Positions 47,763 through 58,084 of a DNA stretch of 64,000 nt are shown here, one piece after another. Location of the stretch: the NCBI GenBank assembly GCA_031277805.1, contig JAITLR010000014.1, forward strand, positions 1 to 64,000. The letters run 5' to 3'. Each line of letters begins with the position of its first letter. Within the stretch, counting starts at the first letter, position 1. The notes beneath the pieces were generated by a model. That model saw only the letters and a list, made by a program, of their open reading frames with translations, was not told the origin of the DNA and did no database searches. A program made the translations under genes and the position numbers. This DNA comes from Comamonas sp. (lineage in GTDB: Bacteria; Pseudomonadota; Gammaproteobacteria; Burkholderiales; Burkholderiaceae_C).

Positions 47763-48809
47763 ATGTTAAAAATCAAGGAAATCCGTGGGCCCGCGTGGCT
47801 CTCAGCGGCCGCTTTGACCGCAACCCTCGCAGGTTGCAGCAAGGCCGTCGTCCTCAACCCCGCTGGCGATGTCGCCAAGCAGCAAGGCGATCTGGTCATT
47901 ACGGCCACTTTGCTGATGCTGCTCATCATCGTCCCCGTCATCTTTTTGACGCTGCTGTTTGCCTGGAAATACCGCCAGTCCAACACCGAAGCCAAGTACG
48001 ACCCCGAATGGCACCACTCCACCGCGCTGGAACTGGTGATCTGGACGGTTCCCCTGCTCATCATCATCGCTTTGGGCGCCATTACCTGGATCAGCACCCA
48101 CAAGCTCGACCCCTATCGCCCTCTGGACCGCATCTCCGCCACCAAGGCTCTGGACCCCAACGTCAAGCCGCTGGAGATTCAAGTCGTGTCTCTGGACTGG
48201 AAGTGGTTGTTCTTCTATCCCGAGCAAGGCATTGCTACCGTCAACGAAGTGGCCGCTCCTGTGGATCGCCCCATTCACTTCAAGCTGACTTCCACCCACA
48301 CCATGAACGCGTTCTACGTTCCTGATCTGGCCGGCATGATCTACACCATGCCCGGCATGCAGACCGAACTGAACGCCGTGATCAACAAGCCCGGCGTGTA
48401 CGGAGGCAAGTCCTCTCACTACAGCGGCGCCGGCTTTGCAGGCATGACCTTCAAGTTCCATGGCCTGGAAAACGAACAGTTCGACCAGTGGATTGCCAAG
48501 GCCAAGGCCGAGGGCAAGGCCCTGACACGCGACACCTATCTCGACCTGGCCAAGCCCAGCGAGCGCAACCCTGTTGAACGCTTCGCCAGCGTGGACGAAG
48601 GTCTGTACAACAAGGTGCTCAACCGCTGCGTGGAAGACGGCAAGATGTGCATGAGCGAAATAATGGCCATCGACGCCGCCGGCGGCAAGGCTCATGGCAA
48701 GACCTCCAGCGTGACCCTGCCCCTGGACGTTTGCACCTCCAAAGACGCAGATCGCGTTGTCGCCCTGCTCGACGAAGTCGCCACCTCCGGAGCTGTCGCA
48801 CAGCAATAA
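47763..48809 (+). CDS. cyoA: Cytochrome bo3 ubiquinol oxidase subunit II
   Basis: 348 residues. A lipoprotein signal ends LAGC (Cys25), as in E. coli CyoA. Two membrane segments follow (about residues 42-62 and 85-103). The periplasmic cupredoxin domain has lost copper A: the stretch where cytochrome c oxidases carry the cysteine pair reads YSGAGFAGMTFK, which marks a quinol oxidase. DWKWLFFYPEQGIATVNEVAAP is also typical. A C-terminal extension of about 60 residues contains four Cys. First gene of cyoABCD. Confidence 0.96.
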   Translation: MLKIKEIRGPAWLSAAALTATLAGCSKAVVLNPAGDVAKQQGDLVITATLLMLLIIVPVIFLTLLFAWKYRQSNTEAKYDPEWHHSTALELVIWTVPLLIIIALGAITWISTHKLDPYRPLDRISATKALDPNVKPLEIQVVSLDWKWLFFYPEQGIATVNEVAAPVDRPIHFKLTSTHTMNAFYVPDLAGMIYTMPGMQTELNAVINKPGVYGGKSSHYSGAGFAGMTFKFHGLENEQFDQWIAKAKAEGKALTRDTYLDLAKPSERNPVERFASVDEGLYNKVLNRCVEDGKMCMSEIMAIDAAGGKAHGKTSSVTLPLDVCTSKDADRVVALLDEVATSGAVAQQ

Positions 48810-48870
48810 GTAGCTCACGGTGCGGATGCGTTAACAGCTCAGCCGCTCCAAATGACAAAAGAGACTCAAC

Positions 48871-50877
48871 ATGTCTGAAACAACAACCCCGGCCGCACAC
48901 TGGCTGTTGGGCCGTATCACATGGGACCAGATTCCCATGACGCATGAGCCCATCGTGCTCTTGACCTTCATTGCCGTGGTGCTTGGCGGCCTCGTCGTGG
49001 TCGGCGGCATCACCAAGTTCCGCCTCTGGGCTCCGCTGTGGAACGACTGGATCACCTCCATCGACCACAAGAAGATCGGCATCATGTACATGATCCTCGG
49101 TCTGGTCATGTTCCTGCGCGGCTTTGCCGATGCCGTGATGATGCGTCTGCAGCAGTCCATGGCCTTTGGTGACAACCTGGGCTACCTGCCCCCTCACCAC
49201 TACGACCAGATCTTCACGGCTCACGGCGTGATCATGATCTTCTTCGTGGCCATGCCTTTCGTGACCGGTCTGATGAACTATCTGGTTCCTCTGCAGATCG
49301 GTGCGCGTGACGTGTCCTTCCCGTTCCTGAACAACTTCAGCTTCTGGATGACCACTGGTGGCGCCGTGCTGGTGATGATCTCCCTGTTCCTGGGCGAGTT
49401 CTCCACCTCCGGCTGGCTGGCTCTGTCCAATCTGGGTCACCAGAGCGGCAGCACGGGTCTTGACTACTACATCTGGGGCCTGCAGGTCGCCGGTGTCGGC
49501 ACGACCTTATCGGGTATCAACCTGATCGTGACCATCATCAAGATGCGCGCTCCTGGCATGAACCTGATGAAGATGCCCGTCTTCACCTGGACTGCCCTGT
49601 GCACCAACGCCCTGATCGTGGCTTCCTTCCCCGTGCTGACCGCAGCCCTGGTGCTGATGTCGCTGGACCGCTACGTCGGCACTAATTTCTTCACGAACGA
49701 GCTGGGCGGCAACCCCAAGCTGTACGTGAACCTGATCTGGATCTGGGGCCACCCCGAGGTTTACATCCTGATCCTGCCCTGCTTCGGCGTGTACTCCGAA
49801 ATCGTGGCAACGTTCAGCCGCAAGCGTCTGTTCGGCTACACCTCGATGGTCTACGCCACCGTGTGTATCACCATCCTGTCCTACCTGGTGTGGCTGCACC
49901 ACTTCTTCACCATGGGCTCGGGTGCCAGCGTGAATACCTTCTTCGGTATCACCACGATGATCATCTCGATTCCCACGGGCGCGAAGATCTTCAACTGGCT
50001 GTTCACCATGTACCGCGGCCGCATCCGCTTCACGGTGCCCATGCTGTGGACCATCGGCTTCATGGTCACCTTCGCCATCGGCGGCATGACCGGCGTGCTG
50101 CTGGCCGTGCCTCCCGCGGACTTCGTGCTGCACAACTCGCTGTTCCTGATCGCCCACTTCCACAACGTGATCATCGGCGGTGTGGTGTTCGCCGTGTTTG
50201 CCGCCATCAACTACTGGTTCCCCAAGGCTTTCGGCTTCCGACTCAACGAGTTCTGGGGCAAGGCTTCGTTCTGGTTCTGGCTGGTCGGTTTCTGGGTTGC
50301 CTTCACGCCCCTGTACATCCTGGGTCTGATGGGCGTGACTCGCCGTGCCAACCACTTTGACGATCCTTCACTGCAGATCTGGTTCATCATCGCTGCCTGC
50401 GGTGCCGCCCTGATCGCTGCTGGTATCGGCTGCTTCTTCATCCAGCTGGCCGTATCTATCTGGAAGCGCAATGAACTGCGTGACGAGACTGGCGACCCAT
50501 GGGAAGGCCGTACGCTGGAGTGGGCCACCTCCTCGCCCCCTCCCCAGTACAACTTTGCCTTCACCCCGGTGGTGCATGACATCGACGCCTGGACCGACAT
50601 GAAGAAGCACGGCTATCAGCGCAAGCTGTCCGGTTTCGAGCCCATCCACATGCCCGCCAACACCGGCGCTGGCGTGGTGATTGCTGGCCTGTCCACCGTT
50701 CTGGGCTTTGCTCTGATCTGGCACATGTGGCCTCTGGCGATCGCTTCGTTCGCCGCGACCATCCTGGCTTCGATCATTCATACCTTCAACTACAAGCGTG
50801 ACTACTACATCCCTGCGGCCGAAGTGGCCACAACGGAAGAAGCACGTACCCAGCAGCTTGCAGCAGCCCATGTCTAA
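48871..50877 (+). CDS. cyoB: Cytochrome bo3 ubiquinol oxidase subunit I
   Basis: 668 residues, close to E. coli CyoB (663). It houses heme b, heme o3 and copper B and pumps protons. Visible are [28 protein letters not shown] at the first segments, [17 protein letters not shown] with the heme-ligating His, the copper B/Tyr motif [23 protein letters not shown] and [13 protein letters not shown] with two further His ligands. The ribosome binding site is AGAGACTCAAC. It overlaps cyoC by 8 bases. Confidence 0.97.
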   Translation: MSETTTPAAHWLLGRITWDQIPMTHEPIVLLTFIAVVLGGLVVVGGITKFRLWAPLWNDWITSIDHKKIGIMYMILGLVMFLRGFADAVMMRLQQSMAFGDNLGYLPPHHYDQIFTAHGVIMIFFVAMPFVTGLMNYLVPLQIGARDVSFPFLNNFSFWMTTGGAVLVMISLFLGEFSTSGWLALSNLGHQSGSTGLDYYIWGLQVAGVGTTLSGINLIVTIIKMRAPGMNLMKMPVFTWTALCTNALIVASFPVLTAALVLMSLDRYVGTNFFTNELGGNPKLYVNLIWIWGHPEVYILILPCFGVYSEIVATFSRKRLFGYTSMVYATVCITILSYLVWLHHFFTMGSGASVNTFFGITTMIISIPTGAKIFNWLFTMYRGRIRFTVPMLWTIGFMVTFAIGGMTGVLLAVPPADFVLHNSLFLIAHFHNVIIGGVVFAVFAAINYWFPKAFGFRLNEFWGKASFWFWLVGFWVAFTPLYILGLMGVTRRANHFDDPSLQIWFIIAACGAALIAAGIGCFFIQLAVSIWKRNELRDETGDPWEGRTLEWATSSPPPQYNFAFTPVVHDIDAWTDMKKHGYQRKLSGFEPIHMPANTGAGVVIAGLSTVLGFALIWHMWPLAIASFAATILASIIHTFNYKRDYYIPAAEVATTEEARTQQLAAAHV

Positions 50878-51502
50878 TACACATATCAACGCTGGCGGCT
50901 CAGCCGCCCTGGCCCCACGCGAGTACCACCTCGCACACGAGCCCCATCCGGAAAACGGCACCTCGCTGGGCTTCTGGCTCTACCTGATGAGCGACTGCCT
51001 GATCTTTGCCGCGCTGTTCGCCACCTACGGCGTGCTGGGCCGCAGCTATGCTGCAGGTCCATCGGGCAAGGATCTGTTCGACCTGTCGCTGGTGGCCCTC
51101 AATACGGCTTTCCTGCTGACCTCGTCCATCACCTTCGGCTTTGCCATGCTGCAAAAGCAGAAGAAGAACGTGAACGGCACACTGCTGTGGCTGGCCATCA
51201 CCGGCCTGCTGGGCGCAGCCTTCCTGGCCGTGGAACTCTATGAGTTCCACCACCTGATCGAGCACGGTGCAACGCCCCAGAGCAGCGCTTTCCTGTCATC
51301 CTTCTTCACGCTGGTCGGTACCCACGGTATCCACGTGACCTTCGGCCTGATCTGGCTGATCACGCTGATGATCCAGATCAAGAAGCACGGCCTGATCAAT
51401 GAGAACGTGCGCCGTATCAACTGCCTGTCCATGTTCTGGCACTTCTTGGACGTGGTCTGGATCGGTGTGTTCACCTTTGTGTATCTGATGGGGGTGCTGT
51501 AA
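50870..51502 (+). CDS. cyoC: Cytochrome bo3 ubiquinol oxidase subunit III
   Basis: 210 residues with five membrane segments, typical of Cyo[35 protein letters not shown] begins the core; the subunit III feature [43 protein letters not shown] is clear. The start ATG at 50870 lies inside the end of cyoB, giving coupled translation. A short acidic/Gly tail precedes the core. cyoD follows directly. Confidence 0.96.
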   Translation: MSNTHINAGGSAALAPREYHLAHEPHPENGTSLGFWLYLMSDCLIFAALFATYGVLGRSYAAGPSGKDLFDLSLVALNTAFLLTSSITFGFAMLQKQKKNVNGTLLWLAITGLLGAAFLAVELYEFHHLIEHGATPQSSAFLSSFFTLVGTHGIHVTFGLIWLITLMIQIKKHGLINENVRRINCLSMFWHFLDVVWIGVFTFVYLMGVL

Positions 51503-51928
51503 ATGAGCGCACACGATATCCACGCCGGCCACGATGATCATCACGATCACGACGACCTGCATGTCACCATGGGTGACTACGTCAAGGGCTTCATCCTGGC
51601 CGTCATCCTGACTGCCATTCCCTTCTACCTGGTCATGAACAACGTCATCACCGACCGCAGCACCGCTGTGGCAGTGCTGGGCCTGTTCGCCGTGGTTCAG
51701 GTGCTGGTGCACATGGTGTACTTCCTGCACATGAACGGCAAGATCCAGGGCGGCTGGACCATGCTGTCCACCATCTTCACGGTGATCTTCCTGTCGATTG
51801 CGATTGCCGGCACCTTGTGGGTCATGTTCCACATGAACACCAACATGATGCCCGGCCATGAAATGCACCAGGCAGCAGGCCATGCAGATCACGGCGCTCA
51901 CATGGCTCCCACAGCTGTCACACCTTGA
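51503..51928 (+). CDS. cyoD: Cytochrome bo3 ubiquinol oxidase subunit IV with His-rich tails
   Basis: 141 residues, longer than E. coli CyoD (109). The core with three membrane segments is DYVKGFILAVILTAIPFYLVMNN, AVLGLFAVVQVLVHMVYFLHMN and STIFTVIFLSIAIAGTLWVMFHMN. The N-terminus (residues 4-20) has seven His among Asp residues and the C-terminus repeats His/Met (HEMHQAAGHADHGAHMAP). The tails could bind metal. It abuts the cyoC stop with no gap. Confidence 0.94.
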   Translation: MSAHDIHAGHDDHHDHDDLHVTMGDYVKGFILAVILTAIPFYLVMNNVITDRSTAVAVLGLFAVVQVLVHMVYFLHMNGKIQGGWTMLSTIFTVIFLSIAIAGTLWVMFHMNTNMMPGHEMHQAAGHADHGAHMAPTAVTP

Positions 51929-51936
51929 CTGACGGC

Positions 51937-52719
51937 ATGAAGAATCAGAGCGCTGCGCAGCAGCGCTCTCCCTTCGCCAAGGCGATGCTCGCATTTGTGG
52001 GCATCGCCTTGTTTTTAGGATTCATGGCTCTGGGCACCTGGCAGGTGCAACGCCGAGCCTGGAAGCTGGATCTCATCGAACGTGTGGCCCAACGCGTGCA
52101 CGCAGCCCCCGTGCCCGCACCGGAATCACTTCAGTGGCCTCGCGTCAATGCAGCCAGCTACGAATACCTGCCTGTCACCGTACAGGGCGTCTGGCTGGAC
52201 AAACAGACGGTGCTGAGCAAAGCCCTGACCGAAGCAGGTGCCGGTTTCTGGGTCATGACCCCGTTGCAGCAGGCCGATGGCTCGCAGATTCTGGTCAACC
52301 GCGGCTTCACGCCCGAGAAGATGCGCACCGAATGGCTCAAGCAGATCGCAGAAGCCAGCCCATCGAGCGAAACCGTCACGGTCACCGGCCTGATGCGCAT
52401 GAGCGAACCCGGCGGAGGCTTTTTGCGCAAGAACGACGCCAGCACCGGCCAATGGTTTTCACGCGATGTGACAGCCATGACGCAGGCCATGGGTCTGACG
52501 CATCCCGCCCCCTACTTCATTGACCAGGGCGTGCCCGCAGGCAATCCTGCATACACCCCGCCAGGCGCGAATGCCGATGTTCTGCGCCCCGGCATGACGG
52601 TCATCCAGTTCTCCAATAGCCATCTGGTCTATGCTCTTACCTGGTACGGGCTCGCCGCGATGGTTGTAGGCGCCGCATGGCTGGTACGCAGACACCACAG
52701 GGCTGCAGCCCGAAGCTGA
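51937..52719 (+). CDS. SURF1-family oxidase assembly protein
   Basis: 260 residues. SURF1 proteins help insert heme into oxidase subunit I. Two membrane segments lie at about residues 16-33 and near the C-terminus (LVYALTWYGLAAMVVGAAWLVRRHH), with the family patterns LGTWQVQRRAWKLDLIERV, LVNRGF in the soluble loop and YALTWYG at the end. The ATG at 51937 is preferred; a TTG at 51925 overlaps the cyoD stop. It takes the place that cyoE has in many cyo operons; no heme O synthase gene is present here. Confidence 0.93.
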   Translation: MKNQSAAQQRSPFAKAMLAFVGIALFLGFMALGTWQVQRRAWKLDLIERVAQRVHAAPVPAPESLQWPRVNAASYEYLPVTVQGVWLDKQTVLSKALTEAGAGFWVMTPLQQADGSQILVNRGFTPEKMRTEWLKQIAEASPSSETVTVTGLMRMSEPGGGFLRKNDASTGQWFSRDVTAMTQAMGLTHPAPYFIDQGVPAGNPAYTPPGANADVLRPGMTVIQFSNSHLVYALTWYGLAAMVVGAAWLVRRHHRAAARS

Positions 52720-52743
52720 ATCTAGGCCCATACGACCATCATC

Positions 52744-52766
52744 AAGCGCCCTTTCGGGCGCTTTTT
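52744..52766 (+). terminator. Terminator of the cyo-SURF1 operon
   Basis: AAGCGCCC (52744-52751) pairs with GGGCGCTT (52756-52763) around TTTC, followed by three more T. It lies 24 bases after the SURF1 stop. Confidence 0.9.
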
Positions 52767-52952
52767 CGTTGTCCTGCCCCAAGATGAAAACGCCGGTGCC
52801 ACCTAGGCCCTCTTGAAGGGGCAGCGGCCGCCAGAAGTGGGCAAGCGTGGGCTGCCATTTTTCATGCCTGCGCGCACCCGGCTCATTCAAATACACCAGA
52901 ACGGCATAGCCCCAAGTCTTACGGCAGTTGCCAGCTCAAGGACAATGGCGCG

Positions 52953-54254
52953 GTGAGTAAAAATTCCGACTCCCTGTTCCGTGTACAGCGCCTGACCGAG
53001 CGGCAGAACATGCAGCTGCTGATTCAGCTGCGCTGGATTGCCGTCGTGGGTCAGGTCATCACCATCTCGCTGGTGCACTACGGTTTCCATATCACCCTGC
53101 CCTTGCTGCCCATGGCGTTGGTGCTGGTTGCTCTGGTAGCCACCAACCTTGCCTACATCTATTGGAGCCAGGGCCTGCATCGGGCTGTAACCTCGCGCAG
53201 CGTCTTCTACGCCCTGCTGGCCGATGTGCTGGCACTGACCATACAGCTGTATCTGAGCGGCGGTGCCAGCAACCCCTTCATCTATCTGTATCTGCTGCAG
53301 GGCATTCTGAGCGCCGTGCTGCTGCGCCCTCACTACACCTGGTGCGTGGTGGCGGCATCCTTTGTCGGCGTGCTCGGCCTGACCCTGTTTCACCAGCCGC
53401 TGCAGGCGCAGTTCGAAAGTCAGGAAGGCCTTCCCAGCCTCTATGTGGTGGGCGTACTCATCAGCTTTGGCCTGACCAGCATCCTGACCATCGTCTTTCT
53501 GACCCGCGTCGTGGACAACATGCGCCGCCGCGACACCCGTATTTCGGACATGCGCCAGAGAGCCAGCGAGGAAGAACATATCGTACGCCTGGGCCTGCTG
53601 GCCACTGGCGCTGCCCATGAGCTGGGCACACCCATGGCCACCATGTCGGTGATTCTGGGCGACTGGCAACACATGCCCGCGCTGATGCAGGACGAAGACC
53701 TGCGCGAAGACCTGCAGGAGATGCAGCGACAGCTGCTGCGCTGCAAGTCCATAGTTTCGGGCGTGCTGCTGTCGGCCGGCGAAACCCGGGCCGAGGGGAC
53801 CGAGACCACCAGCTTTGTGAGCTTTGTGCAAGGCATCGTCAGTCACTGGCAGTCGCACAACAGCCCCGTGCACTTTGCGCTCCACAACAAAGGCGTGGCC
53901 GACTTTGCCATGCTCTCAGATACTGCGCTGCAGCAAATGATTTGCAATTTGCTGGACAATGCGCTCGAAGCTTCTCCAGACTGGGTGGAACTGAGCATGG
54001 ACAGCGACGGCCAGCAAGTGCTGCTGCAAGTGCGCGACCGCGGCCCAGGCTTTGATGCAGCCGTGCTGCAGCAACTGGGCCAATGTCATGTATCCACCAA
54101 ACAGGAGCGACCTGGCCGCGGCCTGGGACTGTTTCTCGTCACGAATGTGGCACGCGCGCTCAATGGGCGCATCCAGGCCTGCAACCTGCCCGCCCACGAA
54201 GGCGGTGGAGCCTTGGTGGAAGTGCGACTACCCCAATCCGCGATGGCGATTTGA
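52953..54254 (+). CDS. regB: RegB/PrrB-type redox-sensing histidine kinase
   Basis: 433 residues. Six hydrophobic segments occupy residues about 25-185, with the RegB quinone-site motif GGASNPF at 103-109. The phospho-His is H222 in TGAAHELGTPMATM, and Cys264 in LLRCKSIVSG falls at the place of the redox-active cysteine of Rhodobacter RegB (Cys265). ATP motifs ICNLLDNALEASP, RDRGPGFD and GRGLGLFLVTNVA follow. The start is GTG at 52953. It is placed next to the cyo operon and ends 13 bases before its response regulator, suggesting control of respiration by quinone redox state. Confidence 0.93.
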   Translation: MSKNSDSLFRVQRLTERQNMQLLIQLRWIAVVGQVITISLVHYGFHITLPLLPMALVLVALVATNLAYIYWSQGLHRAVTSRSVFYALLADVLALTIQLYLSGGASNPFIYLYLLQGILSAVLLRPHYTWCVVAASFVGVLGLTLFHQPLQAQFESQEGLPSLYVVGVLISFGLTSILTIVFLTRVVDNMRRRDTRISDMRQRASEEEHIVRLGLLATGAAHELGTPMATMSVILGDWQHMPALMQDEDLREDLQEMQRQLLRCKSIVSGVLLSAGETRAEGTETTSFVSFVQGIVSHWQSHNSPVHFALHNKGVADFAMLSDTALQQMICNLLDNALEASPDWVELSMDSDGQQVLLQVRDRGPGFDAAVLQQLGQCHVSTKQERPGRGLGLFLVTNVARALNGRIQACNLPAHEGGGALVEVRLPQSAMAI

Positions 54255-54267
54255 AGCGTTTGTTTGC

Positions 54268-54804
54268 ATGCAAGAAGACCGATTACTGCTGCTGGTCGAG
54301 GACGATGCAGCCTTTGCCCGAACCCTCAAGCGCTCGTTTGAGCGACGAGGCTACCGCGTGCTGCATGCCGTCAGCGGCGAAGATGTGCACTCTCTGCTGC
54401 TGCATCACCAGCCCCAGTACGCGGTGATGGACCTCAAGCTGGCGGGCAATGCCTCGGGCCTGAACTGCGTGCAGATGCTGCACCAGCACAACCCCGAGGC
54501 ACTCATCGTCGTGCTCACCGGCTACGCCAGCATTGCCACGGCCGTCGAGGCCGTCAAGCTAGGGGCCTGCCACTACCTGGCAAAGCCCTCCAACACTGAC
54601 GATATCGAAGCCGCTTTCGGCCGCGTCGAAGGCCGCACCGACGTGGAAGTCAGTAACCAGACCACCTCCATCAAGACGCTGGAGTGGGAGCATATCCACG
54701 AGACCCTGGCTGAAACCGGCTTCAACATTTCCGAGGCCGCACGCCGCCTGGGCATGCACCGCCGAACATTGGCGCGCAAGCTGGAAAAGCGCCAGGTTAA
54801 ATAA
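54268..54804 (+). CDS. regA: RegA/PrrA-type response regulator
   Basis: 178 residues. The receiver domain has EDD at 11-13 and the phosphoacceptor Asp55 in VMDLKLAG, then the Thr/Lys switch in VVLTGYAS and AKPS. The C-terminal Fis-like helix-turn-helix ISEAARRLGMHRRTLARKLEKR is the RegA/PrrA/ActR signature. It is co-transcribed with the sensor 13 bases upstream. Likely targets include the cyo operon, which it neighbours. Start at the ATG after TTTGC; the ribosome binding site is weak. Confidence 0.94.
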   Translation: MQEDRLLLLVEDDAAFARTLKRSFERRGYRVLHAVSGEDVHSLLLHHQPQYAVMDLKLAGNASGLNCVQMLHQHNPEALIVVLTGYASIATAVEAVKLGACHYLAKPSNTDDIEAAFGRVEGRTDVEVSNQTTSIKTLEWEHIHETLAETGFNISEAARRLGMHRRTLARKLEKRQVK

Positions 54805-54807
54805 TTT

Positions 54808-54885
54808 TTGACAGCTGCCAGCGCTTTATTTACTTGGTTTTCAAAAAGAAATCCATCTGACATACAGATATATCCAGAGCTAGCA
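54808..54885. repeat. Copy of the TAGC palindromic repeat after regA
   Basis: TTTTTGACAGCTGCCAGCGCTTTA on the left and AGAGCTAGCAGCTC on the right recall the arms of the family, here with a diverged centre of about 45 bases. Confidence 0.4.
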
Positions 54886-54909
54886 GCTCCCACAATCAGA
54901 GCAAACATG

Positions 54910-54945
54910 AAAAAAGCCGGCAGCTTTGAAACTGTCGGCTTTTTT
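54910..54945. terminator. Bidirectional terminator between regA and clpA
   Basis: AAAAAAGCCGGCAG (54910-54923) pairs with CTGTCGGCTTTTTT (54932-54945), one G-T pair, loop CTTTGAAA. Serves regA on plus and clpA on minus. Confidence 0.9.
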
Positions 54946-54984
54946 ATTTCTGAGCACTGACCCAACCCAGAGACACCCAGCAAG

Positions 54985-55058
54985 GCCCGCCCCGCAGCGA
55001 AGGTGTCGTCCCCCTCCCGAAGAGAGAGGGGGGGGAAGCCGCGCAGCGGCTCAGGGGA
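54985..55058. repeat. Intergenic copy of the CCCCTGAGCCGC palindromic repeat
   Basis: It lies between the terminator and the clpA stop. Its right end (55031-55057) matches 31028-31054, inside the rluA-like gene, at 26 of 27 positions. The left half holds CCCCTCCCGAAG and AGAGAGGGGGGG, an internal inverted repeat. Confidence 0.7.
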
Positions 55059-55065
55059 CGCTTAT

Positions 55066-57393
55066 TTACTCAGCGACCGCGTTCTCTGGTTCAGCCTTGG
55101 GCGCATCCTTGGGCAGCTCGGTAATAGTGAGCTTGACATCACCCTTGCCTTCGTTGCCGGCTTCGTCCCATTCCACTTCCAGGCGACCGCCGTTGACCAG
55201 TCGGCCAAACAGCAGCTCATCGGCCAGCGAGCGGCGGATGGTGTCCTGGATCAGGCGCTGCATGGGGCGAGCACCCATGAGTGGGTCAAAGCCCTTCTTG
55301 GCCAGATGCTTGCGCAGGTTGTCGCTGAAGGTAACGTCCACCTTCTTCTCGGCCAGCTGCTGCTCCAGCTGCAGCAGGAACTTGTCGACCACGCGCAGGA
55401 TGATCTGCTCGTCCAGCGGCTTGAAGCTGACGATGGCATCCAGACGATTGCGGAACTCGGGCGTGAACAGGCGCTTGATATCGCCCATTTCGTCACCAGC
55501 CTCACGAGGGTTCGTGAAACCGATGGTCGCCTTGTTCATGGTCTCGGCACCCGCATTCGTGGTCATGATGATGATCACGTTGCGGAAGTCGGCCTTGCGT
55601 CCGTTGTTGTCGGTCAGCGTACCGTGGTCCATGACCTGCAGCAGCACGTTGAAGATGTCCGGATGCGCCTTCTCGATTTCGTCGAGCAGCAGCACCGAAT
55701 GCGGCTTCTTGGTGACAGCTTCGGTCAGCAGACCGCCCTGGTCAAAGCCCACGTAGCCGGGAGGCGCACCAATCAGGCGCGACACCGCATGGCGCTCCAT
55801 GTACTCGGACATGTCGAAGCGGATCAGGTCCACGCCCAGGATGTAAGCCAGCTGCTTGGCGGCTTCCGTCTTGCCGACGCCCGTGGGGCCGGAGAACAGG
55901 AAGGAGCCAATCGGCTTGTCCGGCTTGCCCAGACCCGAGCGCGACATCTTCACGGCCGACGACAGCACTTCCAATGCCTTGTCCTGACCGAACACCACGC
56001 TCTTCAAGTCACGCTCCAGCGTCTGCAGCTTGCTGCGGTCGTCGTTGCTGACATTGGCAGGCGGAATGCGGGCTATTTTTGCAACGATAGCCTCGATCTC
56101 AGCCTTGCCGATGGTTTCCTTGCGCTTGCCTTCAGGGGCAATGCGCTGGGCAGCGCCAGCCTCATCAATCACGTCAATCGCCTTGTCGGGCAGGTGGCGG
56201 TCGTTGATGTACTTGGCCGACAGCTCGGCCGCCGCCTGCAGGGCCTCCTGCTCGTACTTGATGGAGTGGTGCTCTTCAAAGCGCGACTTCAGGCCCTTGA
56301 GGATGTCCACGGTCTCGGCCACGGTAGGCTCGACCACGTCCACCTTCTGGAAACGGCGCGACAGGGCCGCGTCTTTTTCGAAGATGCCACGGTATTCCGT
56401 GAAGGTGGTCGCGCCTATGCAGCGCAGTTGACCGCTGGACAGCGCGGGCTTGAGCAGGTTGGATGCATCAAGCGTGCCGCCCGAGGCCGCACCGGCACCG
56501 ATCAGGGTGTGGATTTCGTCGATGAACAAAATCGCGTGTGGCTTGTCCTTGAGCGACTTGAGCACGCCCTTCAGACGCTGCTCGAAATCGCCACGGTACT
56601 TGGTACCGGCCAGCAGCGCCCCCATGTCCAGCGAATAGACCACGCCGTCCTTGAGCACCTCGGGCACCGTGCCTTCGGTGATGCGCCAGGCCAGCCCCTC
56701 GGCAATCGCCGTCTTGCCAACACCGGCTTCACCCACCAGCAGCGGGTTGTTCTTGCGGCGGCGGCACAGGATCTGGATCGTGCGCTCGACTTCGTATTCG
56801 CGCCCGATCAGCGGATCGATCTTGCCCTCTTTGGCAGCCACGTTCAGATTGAGCGTGAACTGCTCCAGCGGCGACGCCTTTTCATTGCCACGTTCTCCGC
56901 CAGCGCCCTCTTCGGACTCGGCAGGATTCTCGGCCTTGGCGGGCTCTGGGGGCTCACCCTTCTTGATGCCATGGGCGATGAAATTGACCACATCCAGACG
57001 CGTCACGCCCTGCTGGTGCAGGTAGTACACGGCATGGGAATCCTTTTCACCGAAGATGGCCACGAGCACATTGGCGCCCGTCACCTCTTTCTTGCCACTG
57101 CCTGTGGACTGCACATGCATGATGGCGCGCTGGATCACACGCTGGAATCCCAGCGTGGGCTGCGTATCCACCTCTTCCGTGCCTTCCACCTGCGGCGTGT
57201 TGTCCTTGATGAAGTTGGACAGCGATGCACGCAGATCGTCGATATTTGCCGCGCATGCGCGCAGCACCTCGGCTGCACTGGGATTGTCCAGCAGGGCGAG
57301 CAGCAGATGCTCCACGGTGATGAACTCGTGGCGCTGCTGACGTGCCTCGACAAACGCCATGTGCAAGCTGACTTCCAGTTCCTGAGCGATCAT
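55066..57393 (-). CDS. clpA: ATP-dependent Clp protease ATPase subunit ClpA
   Basis: 775 residues, near E. coli ClpA (758). Two AAA+ modules: Walker [14 protein letters not shown] with Walker [15 protein letters not shown] in the first, [13 protein letters not shown] with [24 protein letters not shown] in the second. The N-domain starts [35 protein letters not shown]. It unfolds substrates for ClpP. The adapter ClpS is encoded just upstream, 63 bases away, as in E. coli. A charged linker of about 40 residues ([25 protein letters not shown]) follows the N-domain. Confidence 0.97.
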   Translation of the reverse strand: MIAQELEVSLHMAFVEARQQRHEFITVEHLLLALLDNPSAAEVLRACAANIDDLRASLSNFIKDNTPQVEGTEEVDTQPTLGFQRVIQRAIMHVQSTGSGKKEVTGANVLVAIFGEKDSHAVYYLHQQGVTRLDVVNFIAHGIKKGEPPEPAKAENPAESEEGAGGERGNEKASPLEQFTLNLNVAAKEGKIDPLIGREYEVERTIQILCRRRKNNPLLVGEAGVGKTAIAEGLAWRITEGTVPEVLKDGVVYSLDMGALLAGTKYRGDFEQRLKGVLKSLKDKPHAILFIDEIHTLIGAGAASGGTLDASNLLKPALSSGQLRCIGATTFTEYRGIFEKDAALSRRFQKVDVVEPTVAETVDILKGLKSRFEEHHSIKYEQEALQAAAELSAKYINDRHLPDKAIDVIDEAGAAQRIAPEGKRKETIGKAEIEAIVAKIARIPPANVSNDDRSKLQTLERDLKSVVFGQDKALEVLSSAVKMSRSGLGKPDKPIGSFLFSGPTGVGKTEAAKQLAYILGVDLIRFDMSEYMERHAVSRLIGAPPGYVGFDQGGLLTEAVTKKPHSVLLLDEIEKAHPDIFNVLLQVMDHGTLTDNNGRKADFRNVIIIMTTNAGAETMNKATIGFTNPREAGDEMGDIKRLFTPEFRNRLDAIVSFKPLDEQIILRVVDKFLLQLEQQLAEKKVDVTFSDNLRKHLAKKGFDPLMGARPMQRLIQDTIRRSLADELLFGRLVNGGRLEVEWDEAGNEGKGDVKLTITELPKDAPKAEPENAVAE

Positions 57394-57456
57394 GTGCGAC
57401 TCCTTTCGGCTTGCTTGGTTTGACTCACTGCTAACTAATCTTGGGGCGACTGCCGC

Positions 57457-57816
57457 TTATTCAACAGGCTCGAATGTCGCCTGCAACGGATGACCGGCTT
57501 TCTGGGCCGCCTGCAGCACCTGCTCGACCTTGGTGGCGGCTACATCCTGGGAATAGACACCGCAGACACCGCGCCCATCAAGATGAATTTTGAGCATGAT
57601 CTGGGTGGCAGATTCACGGTCCTTGCCGAAAAATTCCTGCAGCACCACGATGACGAACTCCATGGGCGTGAAGTCGTCGTTGAGCATTACGACCTGATAC
57701 ATGCGCGGCGGCTGCAATCGCTGCCGGCGACGCTCCAGCACCAGGGAATCACCATCGTCAGGCGTGTTTCTGACCGCTGGTGAGACCGGGGGGATTGACG
57801 GGGGTTGGGTTGCCAT
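57457..57816 (-). CDS. clpS: ClpA adapter protein ClpS
   Basis: 119 residues from the ATG at 57816; an ATG three codons upstream (57825) is also possible. ClpS delivers N-end-rule substrates to ClpA. The conserved core is [65 protein letters not shown], including the NDDxTPMEFV signature and GRGVCGVY. The first 35 residues are a variable Pro/Arg-rich tail. Same strand and order as clpA. Confidence 0.96.
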   Translation of the reverse strand: MATQPPSIPPVSPAVRNTPDDGDSLVLERRRQRLQPPRMYQVVMLNDDFTPMEFVIVVLQEFFGKDRESATQIMLKIHLDGRGVCGVYSQDVAATKVEQVLQAAQKAGHPLQATFEPVE

Positions 57817-57942
57817 GAAATCCATTCTAGCGAGCCATTGCGCTGTTTTTGCGCTGTCATATGCAGAGCATTGTTAGGGATTTCAAGGTTCGCTGTGCGG
57901 AATCAATGACTTAGGCCAAAAACCACGGTCAAACCCTTATGA

Positions 57943-57985
57943 ACAAAGCGCTTACCGCTATGAAATTAAGTAGCAAGCGCTTTGT
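57943..57985. repeat. GCGCTT palindromic repeat upstream of clpS
   Basis: ACAAAGCGCTT (57943-57953) pairs perfectly with AAGCGCTTTGT (57975-57985), with a 21-base loop that contains TACCGCTA and TAGC. Composition and arms link it to the TAGC/GCGCTTG family. Confidence 0.5.
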
Positions 57986-58022
57986 GGATTTGCGCGGATT
58001 CATCCAGCTTGGCCGAAGCAAG

Positions 58023-58060
58023 AAGTCGCCCTGCAGACGCCAGCACCCGCAGGGCGACTT
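58023..58060 (-). terminator. Terminator downstream of dnaE
   Basis: AAGTCGCCCTGC (58023-58034) pairs perfectly with GCAGGGCGACTT (58049-58060), 25 bases past the dnaE stop on the minus strand. The following sequence is CTTGCTTCGG, a poor T run. Confidence 0.7.
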
Positions 58061-58084
58061 TCCTGGCACGCTGCCAGTCACAGA

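Noticed and set aside
55003..57423. An open frame of about 800 codons on the plus strand opposite clpA
   Set aside because: It is a mirror of the ClpA gene in high-GC DNA; ClpA motifs on the minus strand are unmistakable and the plus frame has no recognisable domain.
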